In this document: piece after piece, positions 1 to 6,100 of the stretch
Numbering within the stretch: position 1 is the stretch's first letter
How the letters are laid out: each line of letters opens with the position of its first letter
Assembly (NCBI GenBank): GCA_021799945.1
Contig: JAJYZK010000088.1
Span: forward strand, 1 to 9,825
Length of the DNA: 9,825 bases
Reading direction: 5' to 3'
Source of the DNA: Acidobacteriota bacterium
GTDB lineage: Bacteria; Acidobacteriota; Terriglobia; Terriglobales; Acidobacteriaceae
Notes under the pieces: model-generated
Seen by the model: only the letters and a program-made list of their open reading frames with translations
Told to the model about the DNA's origin: nothing
Databases searched by the model: none
Made by a program: the position numbers and the translations under genes

Positions 1-1
1 G

Positions 2-385
2 ACCATGGCGGTGACCGGCGTGGGCAAAGAGCTGGCGCGGGACGCCAAGTATCTGGGGCTGGCGACCCGAATCTGCGCGGAGATGGGAGCGCAATTTGTT
101 AAGACGTATTTTTGCTCCAGAGGCTTTTCGCGGGTCGCGGCGGCCTGCCCGGTTCCCCTGGTGATTGCCGGCGGCAAAAAGCTCCCGGAGAGGGACGCAT
201 TGACCATGGCTTACCAGGCGGTGCAGGAAGGAGCGGCGGGAGTGGATATGGGACGCAACATTTTTCAGTCCGACGCTCCCCAGGCCATGATTCAAGCCGT
301 CCGGGCGGTTGTCCATGCCGGCGAATCGCCGGAAAAGGCCATGGAAATCTATCTTGCCGGCAAACCGGCGGTGAGCGGCAGGTGA
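2..385 (+). CDS. lsrF: LsrF-like class I aldolase/thiolase, 3' part
   Basis: The gene is open at the left edge; only its last 127 codons are present. The protein closely follows the C-terminal part of E. coli LsrF (3-hydroxy-5-phosphonooxypentane-2,4-dione thiolase), a DhnA/DeoC-type TIM-barrel class I aldolase of about 290 residues. Visible signatures are MAVTGVGKE, a TRICAEMGAQFVKTY block, CPVPLVIAGGKKLPER, and GAAGVDMGRNIFQSD near the phosphate-binding end. The lysine of FVKTY (codon 101-103) aligns with the Schiff-base lysine Lys203 of LsrF, so the active site appears intact. In the AI-2 pathway LsrF transfers an acetyl group from the phosphorylated AI-2 product to CoA in the cytoplasm. 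The ABM-domain gene starts 2 nt after the stop, so the two are almost certainly co-transcribed. The family match is strong. Use of phospho-AI-2 as substrate is inference, because related aldolases occur in other sugar-phosphate pathways. Confidence 0.88.
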   Translation, partial: TMAVTGVGKELARDAKYLGLATRICAEMGAQFVKTYFCSRGFSRVAAACPVPLVIAGGKKLPERDALTMAYQAVQEGAAGVDMGRNIFQSDAPQAMIQAVRAVVHAGESPEKAMEIYLAGKPAVSGR

Positions 386-387
386 AG

Positions 388-699
388 ATGGCGACAAAAA
401 ACACTACGCAGGTCGTTTGCATTGCGGAGTTCCGCGCGCTTCCCGGAAAAACGGAGGAGTTGATCGCGGCCCTTCACTCCCTGATGGCGCCCACGCATCG
501 CGAGCCTGGCTGCATCCGGTATGAGCTGAACCAGCAAAAGGACGATGAGCGCCGCATTACGTTTATCGAGAAATGGAAGGATACGCAGACCTTTGAGGAG
601 CACTGCCGGATGCCATACATTCAACACTATTTCGATGTGGTGCGCCCCCGGCTGGCGGAAGAGTTCTCCGTCAAGCTGCTGGAAGAGATCCTGCCCTAG
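388..699 (+). CDS. Antibiotic biosynthesis monooxygenase (ABM/YgiN/LsrG-type) domain protein
   Basis: The product is 103 residues, the usual size of a single dimeric alpha+beta-barrel ABM domain. Signatures are VVCIAEFRALPGKTEELIAALHSL (beta1-alpha1), THREPGCIRYELNQ (beta2), ITFIEKWKD (beta3) and the FEEHCRMPYIQHYF helix containing the conserved histidines. I chose ATG 388 because AGGTG at 380-384 precedes it and the upstream stop ends at 385; an in-frame extension to 112 would overlap the aldolase gene. Family members include YgiN-like quinol monooxygenases and LsrG, which isomerises phosphorylated AI-2 just before LsrF acts. Coupling to an LsrF-like gene makes an LsrG-like role reasonable, but the sequence is nearer to generic ABM proteins than to E. 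coli LsrG as I recall it, so I leave the symbol blank. Confidence 0.85.
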   Translation: MATKNTTQVVCIAEFRALPGKTEELIAALHSLMAPTHREPGCIRYELNQQKDDERRITFIEKWKDTQTFEEHCRMPYIQHYFDVVRPRLAEEFSVKLLEEILP

Positions 700-739
700 C
701 AGCTTCCGTGGCGGTCTGCGCTGGGAGCCGGCGCCGCCG

Positions 740-771
740 GCTGCGCCGCGCCCTTCGAGGCGCGCCGCGGC
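740..771 (+). terminator. Strong GC hairpin downstream of the lsrF-like/ABM pair
   Basis: A hairpin lies 40 nt after the ABM stop. The inner stem CGCGCC (747-752) pairs perfectly with GGCGCG (759-764). After one C-C mismatch it continues through 740-745/766-771 with one G-U wobble, giving 12 pairs in all around a six-base CTTCGA loop. No T-tract follows, so it is not a textbook intrinsic terminator. It may be a Rho-dependent end, a 3'-protecting hairpin or a member of a repeat family. Confidence 0.4.
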
Positions 772-831
772 GGGGCCCGGTCGAAGAAAGTAGCTGGCGA
801 AGCAAGATGCGACGAAGTGCGCAACGCTTGC

Positions 832-878
832 GTAAGTTTGGGTAAGTTCTTGGAATTCTCGGATTGATGGGGTATGAT
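832..878 (+). promoter_or_regulatory. Sigma70-like promoter with two GTAAGTT direct repeats
   Basis: The -35 element TTGGAA (850-855; 4/6 to TTGACA) and the -10 element TATGAT (873-878; 5/6 to TATAAT) are separated by the optimal 17 bp, which predicts a start near 885. GTAAGTT occurs at 832-838 and again at 842-848, a 10-bp period ending one base before the -35. That is the arrangement in which OmpR/PhoB-type activators bind direct repeats on one helix face. It would drive the structured RNA at about 885-1077 and, with read-through, the AraC-type gene at 1317. The promoter call rests on consensus match only. Confidence 0.5.
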
Positions 879-923
879 GGCCATCTTCAAGCCCAGCCAG
901 CAGGCGCTTTGCGGGACGCGATG

Positions 924-942
924 AAAAAGCGCCAAGAGGCGC
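924..942 (-). terminator. Small terminator-like hairpin read on the minus strand
   Basis: Read on the minus strand, GCGCC-TCTT-GGCGC (942 down to 929) is followed directly by five T residues (928-924). This is a compact intrinsic-terminator shape. No minus-strand gene is recognised upstream of it, and the same bases form P3 of the plus-strand RNA fold, so it may be coincidental. Confidence 0.25.
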
Positions 943-1031
943 CCGGACGTGAGTCGGCTGCGCCGCGCTCATCGCATCGGCGGGCGTTCCGGTCGCATTC
1001 GTCTCCAGATAGGGGCGGAGACCTGCAAGTT

Positions 1032-1077
1032 GCCGGCTAACCCGAGCTTATGCGGGTCGGTCATTTTCTACTTTTTT
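1032..1077 (+). terminator. Terminator-like hairpin with T-tract ending the candidate RNA
   Basis: ACCCG (1040-1044) pairs with CGGGT (1053-1057) around an 8-nt loop. GCCG (1032-1035) can extend the stem with CGGT (1058-1061) across a 4-nt bulge. The hairpin is followed by TTTTCTACTTTTTT (1064-1077), 11 T in 14. Bases 1032-1038 are also needed for helix P1 of the upstream RNA, so the full stem and P1 exclude each other, as in a switching leader. Confidence 0.4.
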
Positions 1078-1267
1078 AGACGGAACAGTTGGATGGCGAA
1101 ACGGCCCCTGCGGTCCTCGCTAGCAATTTTTCGGGACCCCGCCCGGATGCGGCGGCGGCGCGGACTGCGGTCGATTGTGGAGCGGAGAGAGATTGGGCGC
1201 AGAACAAGAGTCTGGCGCGCATCCGGCTCCTCGCGTCGGGCTACGGGTTCGTTCCATCGATGCAATC

Positions 1268-1292
1268 GCGAACCTGGATTGCGAACCTGGAT
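1268..1292 (+). repeat. Tandem GCGAACCTGGAT repeat before the AraC-type gene
   Basis: The 12-mer GCGAACCTGGAT occurs at 1268-1279 and 1281-1292, a 13-bp period, ending 24 bp before the chosen start at 1317. It may be a two-site regulator-binding element, for example for autoregulation, or a simple local duplication. The rest of 1078-1316 shows no convincing gene. Confidence 0.5.
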
Positions 1293-1316
1293 CGTGTGAT
1301 GGGGATGGAGTTTGCT

Positions 1317-2498
1317 ATGGCGAGATCGAAGGATACCTCCGAATCGAGTGGGGAACGGGCGACTCCGGACGGCCCAAGTGCCCGGAAGGCTATGCGACCG
1401 GCAGCCAGGTCCGGCCATGTGCGCCTCCCCAAAGACTCCTGCGCCGACCATTTCAGCCTGATTGAACCGCAGATCAACGCGGAAGGCGTTCATGTCTGGC
1501 CGTTCGATGTCTCCTGTCCCGTCGATGTCCTCTTTCTGGCCGAAACCGGACGCCACCACGTCCGCATGAATCGGCACGGATATTTTGAGATATTGTTCCT
1601 CTGCGCGGGTTCGGCAAACTGCCACATTCAGGACCGGCTGCTGCCCTTCAATGAAGGCGACCTGGCCATCGTGGGCAGCACGCTCTATCACCGCGTGGAG
1701 TGCAACCCAAATTTCAGCACCATCGCCGCGCTGTTTTTCGAGCCGGATTTCATCCGCTGCGACGGCGCCAGCGACGGCGCGGAATATCTCACGCCCTTCC
1801 TGTTGCAGGATCCGGATTTCCCGCATATCGTTTCCGCGGAGACCGGCATCCCGAACCAGGTTCTCGAGTTGATGCTGCGCATTCGCTCGGAGCTGCCGGC
1901 CCTCACTCCGCGAGCCCGCCTGGCCGTAAAAACCTACCTCAAAATGATTCTGATGCTGCTGGTAAACCGCTATTCTTCTTACTCCGGCACGGTCGAAACA
2001 TTCCAGCGCCAGCAGCGCGACCTCGACCGGCTCTTTCCCCTGTTCAAATTTCTCGGCGAAAACTGCGGCAATGAGATCCAGGTGCGCGAGGCGGCCAGAA
2101 TCTGCGGCATGAGCGAGTCGCATTTCATGAGCTTCTTCAAGCGCGTCACCGGCCTCACCTTCATGAAGTATTTGAACCATTACCGGGTCGAGCGCTCGCA
2201 GGCCCTTCTTGTCAATACCGATGAATCCATGGCGGACATCAGTCAGGAGATGGGCTTCTGCGATCAGAGCTACTTCGGAACCGTCTTCCGGAAACTTGTC
2301 GGCATGACCCCGGCCGCCTATCGCCGGCGCTTCCGCAATAAGTCCAACCTCGGTCCGGCGCATGTGGACTATCCGGCGCCGTGGTCGCCGTCCAGAGTGT
2401 CGCTGGAAGGTTCTCCCCGGCGAAGCGCGACGGACCTCAACCGGCAGCTTGCCGCGCTTCCCGGCAAACCCATCATCGGCCAGACAAGCGTCAACTGA
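1317..2498 (+). CDS. AraC-family transcriptional regulator with cupin-like sensor domain
   Basis: The product is 393 residues from ATG 1317. I chose this start because GGAG at 1307-1310 sits 6 nt upstream; longer in-frame starts (1299, 1305, or TTG 1089) lack a good ribosome binding site and add non-family sequence. Residues about 55-130 form a cupin-like ligand-binding domain (GYFEILFLCAG, PFNEGDLAIVG, LYHRVE), and residues about 130-250 an alpha-helical linker. Residues about 253-339 carry the double helix-turn-helix DNA-binding domain: VREAARICGMSESHFMSFFKRVTG in the first, then ADISQEMGFCDQSYFGTVFRK and the signature MTPAAYRRRF. A tail of about 54 residues follows and resembles no domain I know. 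The usual role is binding a small effector and activating nearby genes. The receptor operon 675 bp downstream is the natural target, but the sequence does not prove this. Confidence 0.9.
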   Translation: MARSKDTSESSGERATPDGPSARKAMRPAARSGHVRLPKDSCADHFSLIEPQINAEGVHVWPFDVSCPVDVLFLAETGRHHVRMNRHGYFEILFLCAGSANCHIQDRLLPFNEGDLAIVGSTLYHRVECNPNFSTIAALFFEPDFIRCDGASDGAEYLTPFLLQDPDFPHIVSAETGIPNQVLELMLRIRSELPALTPRARLAVKTYLKMILMLLVNRYSSYSGTVETFQRQQRDLDRLFPLFKFLGENCGNEIQVREAARICGMSESHFMSFFKRVTGLTFMKYLNHYRVERSQALLVNTDESMADISQEMGFCDQSYFGTVFRKLVGMTPAAYRRRFRNKSNLGPAHVDYPAPWSPSRVSLEGSPRRSATDLNRQLAALPGKPIIGQTSVN

Positions 2499-2504
2499 AC
2501 GACT

Positions 2505-2523
2505 GGCGAAGAGCGGCTTCGCC
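2505..2523 (+). terminator. Hairpin immediately after the AraC-type gene
   Basis: GGCGAAG (2505-2511) pairs perfectly with CTTCGCC (2517-2523) around a five-base AGCGG loop, 6 nt after the stop codon. There is no T-tract, so it is a possible Rho-independent-like end or 3' stabiliser rather than a standard terminator. Confidence 0.4.
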
Positions 2524-2540
2524 GCAGCGGCGGGGCGCAA

Positions 2541-2576
2541 ATGTCTGGCCGGGCATGTCCGGACATGAGCGACATG
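2541..2576 (+). promoter_or_regulatory. Palindromic operator-like cluster of ATGTC/GACAT half-sites
   Basis: CATGTCCGGACATG (2554-2567) is a 14-bp perfect palindrome. It is flanked by a further half-site ATGTC (2541-2545) on the left and GACATG (2571-2576) on the right. The symmetry suggests binding of a dimeric regulator. It lies about 600 bp before the receptor start, so its target promoter is unclear. Confidence 0.4.
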
Positions 2577-3015
2577 GGCGTCGGCTGGATGAATGGCCGG
2601 GGCGGTCACACCCCGACCAGGTTCCCGGGATACGCGCATAGGATCGCATTCTTTCCCCGTTTCGCCCGCTGGGCCGCCAATCCCCACCACCAGCTTGTCG
2701 CCCGCGAACATGAACGCGCGCCCGAGGTCGCCGAGGCGCCGTGGACCTCGCCCGCGCCGCCGGCTCGCGGAGAGGCGCCGGTCGCGAAGTCCGCAGCTCA
2801 GAAATAAGCGGGAAGCGATTCCGCAAATCGGTCGGGCAGGATATCGGCTTCCCATAGCCTTCCAATAAATAATCGTGGAATTCCTCTATACCCTCGGAGC
2901 GGCCCGGATCAAGGATTGGTAAAAATCAGGTCGCTCTCTTGTCGTGAGAAAAGTTCGGGGGCGGAGCGCCCGGATTGACGGTTCAGAGACACGAAATCAC
3001 GGTGCGGCGCCGCCG

Positions 3016-3035
3016 GGCTCAGCGAGCGCTGAGCC
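3016..3035 (+). promoter_or_regulatory. Perfect 8-bp hairpin upstream of the receptor gene
   Basis: GGCTCAGC (3016-3023) pairs with GCTGAGCC (3028-3035) around a GAGC loop. It follows the GC palindrome GCGGCGCCGC (3004-3013). No T-tract is present. It may be part of a structured 5' leader or an operator. Confidence 0.45.
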
Positions 3036-3056
3036 GGGGACCGATGTGCGGGGAGC

Positions 3057-3072
3057 GTTCCGGGGTTCCGGG
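3057..3072 (+). repeat. Tandem GTTCCGGG duplication
   Basis: Two abutting perfect copies of GTTCCGGG lie at 3057-3064 and 3065-3072, 10 bp before the 14-bp repeat array. No function is evident. Confidence 0.5.
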
Positions 3073-3082
3073 ATAGACCGTG

Positions 3083-3152
3083 GAGATCCAGGCATAGAGA
3101 TCCAGGCATAGAGACCCACGCATAAAGATCCAGGCATCGATATCCAGGCATG
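3083..3152 (+). repeat. Five tandem 14-bp repeats in the receptor leader
   Basis: Five uninterrupted 14-bp units occupy 3083-3096, 3097-3110, 3111-3124, 3125-3138 and 3139-3152. Units 1 and 2 are identical (GAGATCCAGGCATA). Unit 3 differs at two positions (GAGACCCACGCATA), unit 4 at two (AAGATCCAGGCATC) and unit 5 at two (GATATCCAGGCATG). The array ends 7 bp before the Shine-Dalgarno and 21 bp before ATG 3174. The last unit contains an in-frame ATG (3150) with no ribosome binding site. There are no spacers, so it is not a CRISPR. It could be a multi-site regulator-binding element or a slippage-prone array that changes promoter or leader length. Confidence 0.9.
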
Positions 3153-3159
3153 GATAACC

Positions 3160-3166
3160 GGGAGGA
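3160..3166 (+). promoter_or_regulatory. Shine-Dalgarno that fixes the receptor start
   Basis: GGGAGGA lies 7 nt before ATG 3174. The earlier in-frame ATG at 3150 has only repeat sequence upstream, so 3174 is the better start. Confidence 0.75.
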
Positions 3167-3173
3167 TCAAGTT

Positions 3174-6100
3174 ATGACTCATGAATTAAACGGCACTGCG
3201 TTGCCTCTCGGAGGCCGGCGCAAGGCCTTCGCGCTCGCCACTTTTCTGCCCGGTCTCCTCCTCCTGTTCTGCGTCGGCGCGCTCCAGGTCCCACTCCAGG
3301 CCCAGGTTGAAACCGGAGTCAGCGGAACCATCACGGACCCCAGCGGCGCGGTGATTCCCGGCGCGAAGTTAACCGTTACCAATACTTCCACCGGCGTGGC
3401 GACGACCGCCATCTGCTCTTCGGTCGGCGCGTATACGATCGTCGGTTTAATCCCCGGCGACTATTCCGTCGTGGCGGATGCGACGGGCTTCCAGACCGTC
3501 CGGACCAGCGCGATCGTGGAAATCGCCAGGATGGCCACGGTGAACATCACCATGCCGCCCGGAGCGACGAACCAGACCATCAACGTTCAGGCCAGCTCCA
3601 TTTCCCTGGACACCACCTCCCCGGTGATAGGAACCACCCTGGAGCCCGAGCTGGTGAAGACAGCGCCTCTTGAGATCAACAGTCTGGCGCGGCAAATTGA
3701 CGAATTCATGTATCTGGCTCCCGGGGTGCAGGGCAACGCCGGCTCCCACAACATCAACGGCGGCGTCACCTTTGAAAATGAAGTGCAATTCAACGGCGTG
3801 CCGGTGGCCTTCGTGCAATATGCCGGCAATCAGACCTACATCAATCCGCCGTATGAGTCGGTGAGCGAATTTCGAGTGAACAGCTCTACCTTCGACCCTC
3901 AGTTCGGACTCGGACAGGGGGCCGTCACTTATAACATGGCCTCTGGAACCAACGATCTCCATGGCGACGCCTTCGAGATCCTGCGCAACCAGTTGTTCGA
4001 CTCAGTCGGCTTCTTTCCGGTCCGATTCGGTTCTAACGGCAAGCCCGAAGCTCCCATAGATCAGCAAAATAATTTTGGCTTCACCGTCGGGGGGCCGGTC
4101 ACGATCCCCAAGCTATACAACGGCAAGGACCGCACCTTCTTCCACGTCAGTTCGGACTGGTTCGTCCAGAATCTTGCGCAAACCGCGGTCGGCACGGTGC
4201 CTACCGCGGCGATGAAAACGGGCGACTTCAGTCACTTCGTCGATGCCAACGGCAACCTGATTCCCATCTACGATCCCCTGACAGGGAAACCCTTTCCCAA
4301 TAACATCATTCCCTCCGGGCGCATCAGCAATCTCTCGAAGACCATTTTGCCGCTGATTCCCAATCCCAACCGTCCCGGGCTGGTCTCCGGCCTGGTGAGC
4401 AATGAGTCGCCGGCCATTTCTTCGGTCCCGATTGACCAGACGCTGTGGGCCTATACCCTGGATGAAACGATCAATCCGAGGCAAAGCGTCCACTTCAGCC
4501 AATGGCTCGATACGGTAACCTCGCCGTTCCTCAGCGCGGCGCCGATTGTCCCGGTCAGCAATCCGCTGCAAAGCGAAATCAACTCCACCGACCTCGGGTC
4601 TGGATATTTACTGAACTACGTCGACTCCGTCACTCCGAACCTGGTGGTTACAGCCGGAGGAGACTGGATCGGGAACATAATCGGCGAGCACAATGCGAAC
4701 TCCACCGCCACGTTCGCCGGGGTCGCCGACAGCACAGCCTTTCCCCTCATCACCTTCGACGGTCAAAATGCGCCTACCGAATGGGGCGACACCACGCCGG
4801 GTTCGTTCCTGGAATGCTGCTCGGGTGGCCTTACGGTAATCAACAACCGGATGCTGGGGTTGGTCTTCGTGAACAACTGGCTGTGGAACAAGGGACGGCA
4901 TACATTCAATTTCGGGGAGCAATTCAGGCGGACCTTTCAGGACATCGTCGATTGCGTTCAATGCGCCGGCACCTTCAACTTCAGCCAGCGAACCACCTCG
5001 ACTCCGGACTCCAGCGATCCCAACTTTGGCCTGTACGGCAGTTCCTTCGCCAGCTTTCTCCTCGGCCAGGTGGACGCCAGCGAACGCATCTTCTCGAGCG
5101 AGGTGAAGCTGCGAAACCAGGAGTATGCCTTTTACGGCCAGGACGAAATCAAGATCAACAAGCGCTTGACCGTCAACGGGGGTCTGCGCTGGGACATCAT
5201 GGTTCCTTTTACGGCGGTTAACAACAACATCCTCTTCGTGAACCGCACGGAGGCCAATCCCGGAGCGGGCGGCCTGCCCGGAGCGATGACCAAATTCGGC
5301 AACTGCGCGGGCTGCGCGGGAATCACGCGCGCCGCCATTCACTGGAGAGACTTTCAGCCCAGACTGGGCTTCTCCTACCAGATCAACCAGAAGACGGTAA
5401 TCCAATCCGGCTTCTACATGACCTACCTGGTCGGCGGCGCCTATGAATACGGCACGGCGGAGAGCGCCTCTTTCATGTCGGACCTGCTCAACGGCTCCTT
5501 CCTTCGCGCCTCAACCGGCAGCAACGTTCCGGGCTATGGAAGCTGGGATTCCCAGGCGCTTCCGGAGCCGCAGCCGACCCCGTTCAGCCCGTCTATCGGC
5601 AACGCCGGCATCGTGTTCGATTTTCCCTATAACAAACGAAATCCGCCGGGAGCTCTGCCCAATGCCCCCTCCGTGGGCGTCGCGCCATACGACTCCTCCT
5701 GGAGCTTCCGGGTGCAGCGCGAACTTCCGGACGATATGTACCTGACGGTGGCCTACGTCGGCAATCGGGCCATCCATCTGCCGACGACCCTGGAGCTTTC
5801 CAACCAGCCCAACCCCTCGGTCCTGCGTTACGGCACCCTTCTCGGCGAGAATATCCTGGCGCCCGCCGTGGTTGCCGCCGGCTTTACGCCGCCGTACCCG
5901 GAGTATGTCCAGCAGTTCGGGGGTTCGGCGACGCTGGAGCAGGCCCTCACTCCATACCCGCAATTCGGCGGATTCTTTCCGGTGTACGAAATGGATGGAA
6001 CGGCATTTTATAACGCTCTTCAGGTCGAGGCGGAAAAGCGCTTTGCCGGCGGTCTCAGCTACCTCGCCAATCTCACCATATCGCGGAATCTCGCCAACAC

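Larger units (their letters stand above)
885..1077 (+). ncRNA. Candidate structured small RNA or riboswitch-like leader
   Basis: About 190 nt between a promoter-like element and a T-tract can be folded by hand. P1: 899-915 with 1022-1038, 15 of 17 positions paired including three G-U wobbles. P2: 918-924 with 969-975, 7 perfect pairs. P3: 929-933 with 938-942, loop AAGA. P4: 943-948 with 953-957, one bulged G, GNRA tetraloop GTGA. P5: 976-980 with 989-993, one G-U. P6: 1001-1006 with 1017-1022, perfect, sharing base 1022 with P1. A terminator-like hairpin follows. The G-U pairs hold only if the + strand is transcribed. I cannot assign a known RNA class. It contains GGAGACCTGC, also found in the B12 box of cobalamin riboswitches, but other core elements of that class are missing. 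It could be a trans-acting sRNA or an attenuated leader of the AraC-type gene. Confidence 0.4.
2499..3173 (+). other. 675-bp intergenic regulatory region between the AraC-type and receptor genes
   Basis: I see no convincing gene here. Open frames on both strands between about 2500 and 2870 are arginine/proline/alanine-rich and look like GC-rich shadows. The region holds a hairpin just after the AraC-type stop, a palindrome cluster at 2541-2576, a relatively AT-rich stretch at about 2860-2960 where a promoter would be expected but where I found no well-spaced -35/-10 pair, a hairpin at 3016-3035, and tandem repeats up to 3152. Confidence 0.7.

Noticed and set aside
349..972. 207-residue minus-strand open frame over the ABM gene and the intergenic region
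   Set aside because: It overlaps a recognised gene on the opposite strand, and its composition is arginine/alanine-rich with no family signature.
1089..1316. N-terminal extension of the AraC-family protein from TTG 1089
   Set aside because: No Shine-Dalgarno precedes TTG 1089, the extension is not family-like, and ATG 1317 has GGAG at good spacing.
1068..2855. 595-residue open frame on the minus strand
   Set aside because: It lies antisense to the clearly recognisable AraC-family gene, resembles no protein family and is a GC-rich shadow. No start or ribosome binding site supports it.
2593..2868. Plus-strand 91-residue open frame in the receptor upstream region
   Set aside because: It is dominated by Arg, Pro and Ser, with no recognisable domain and no clear ribosome binding site.
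2860..2892. TTCCAA ... TATACC as a promoter for the receptor operon
   Set aside because: The spacing is 21 bp, outside the normal range, and the -35 match is poor.
3083..3152. CRISPR array
   Set aside because: The units are 14 bp, directly abutting and without spacers, and no cas genes are present.
3150..3173. ATG 3150 as receptor start
   Set aside because: It is part of the fifth 14-bp repeat and has no ribosome binding site; ATG 3174 has GGGAGGA upstream and is followed by a normal signal peptide.
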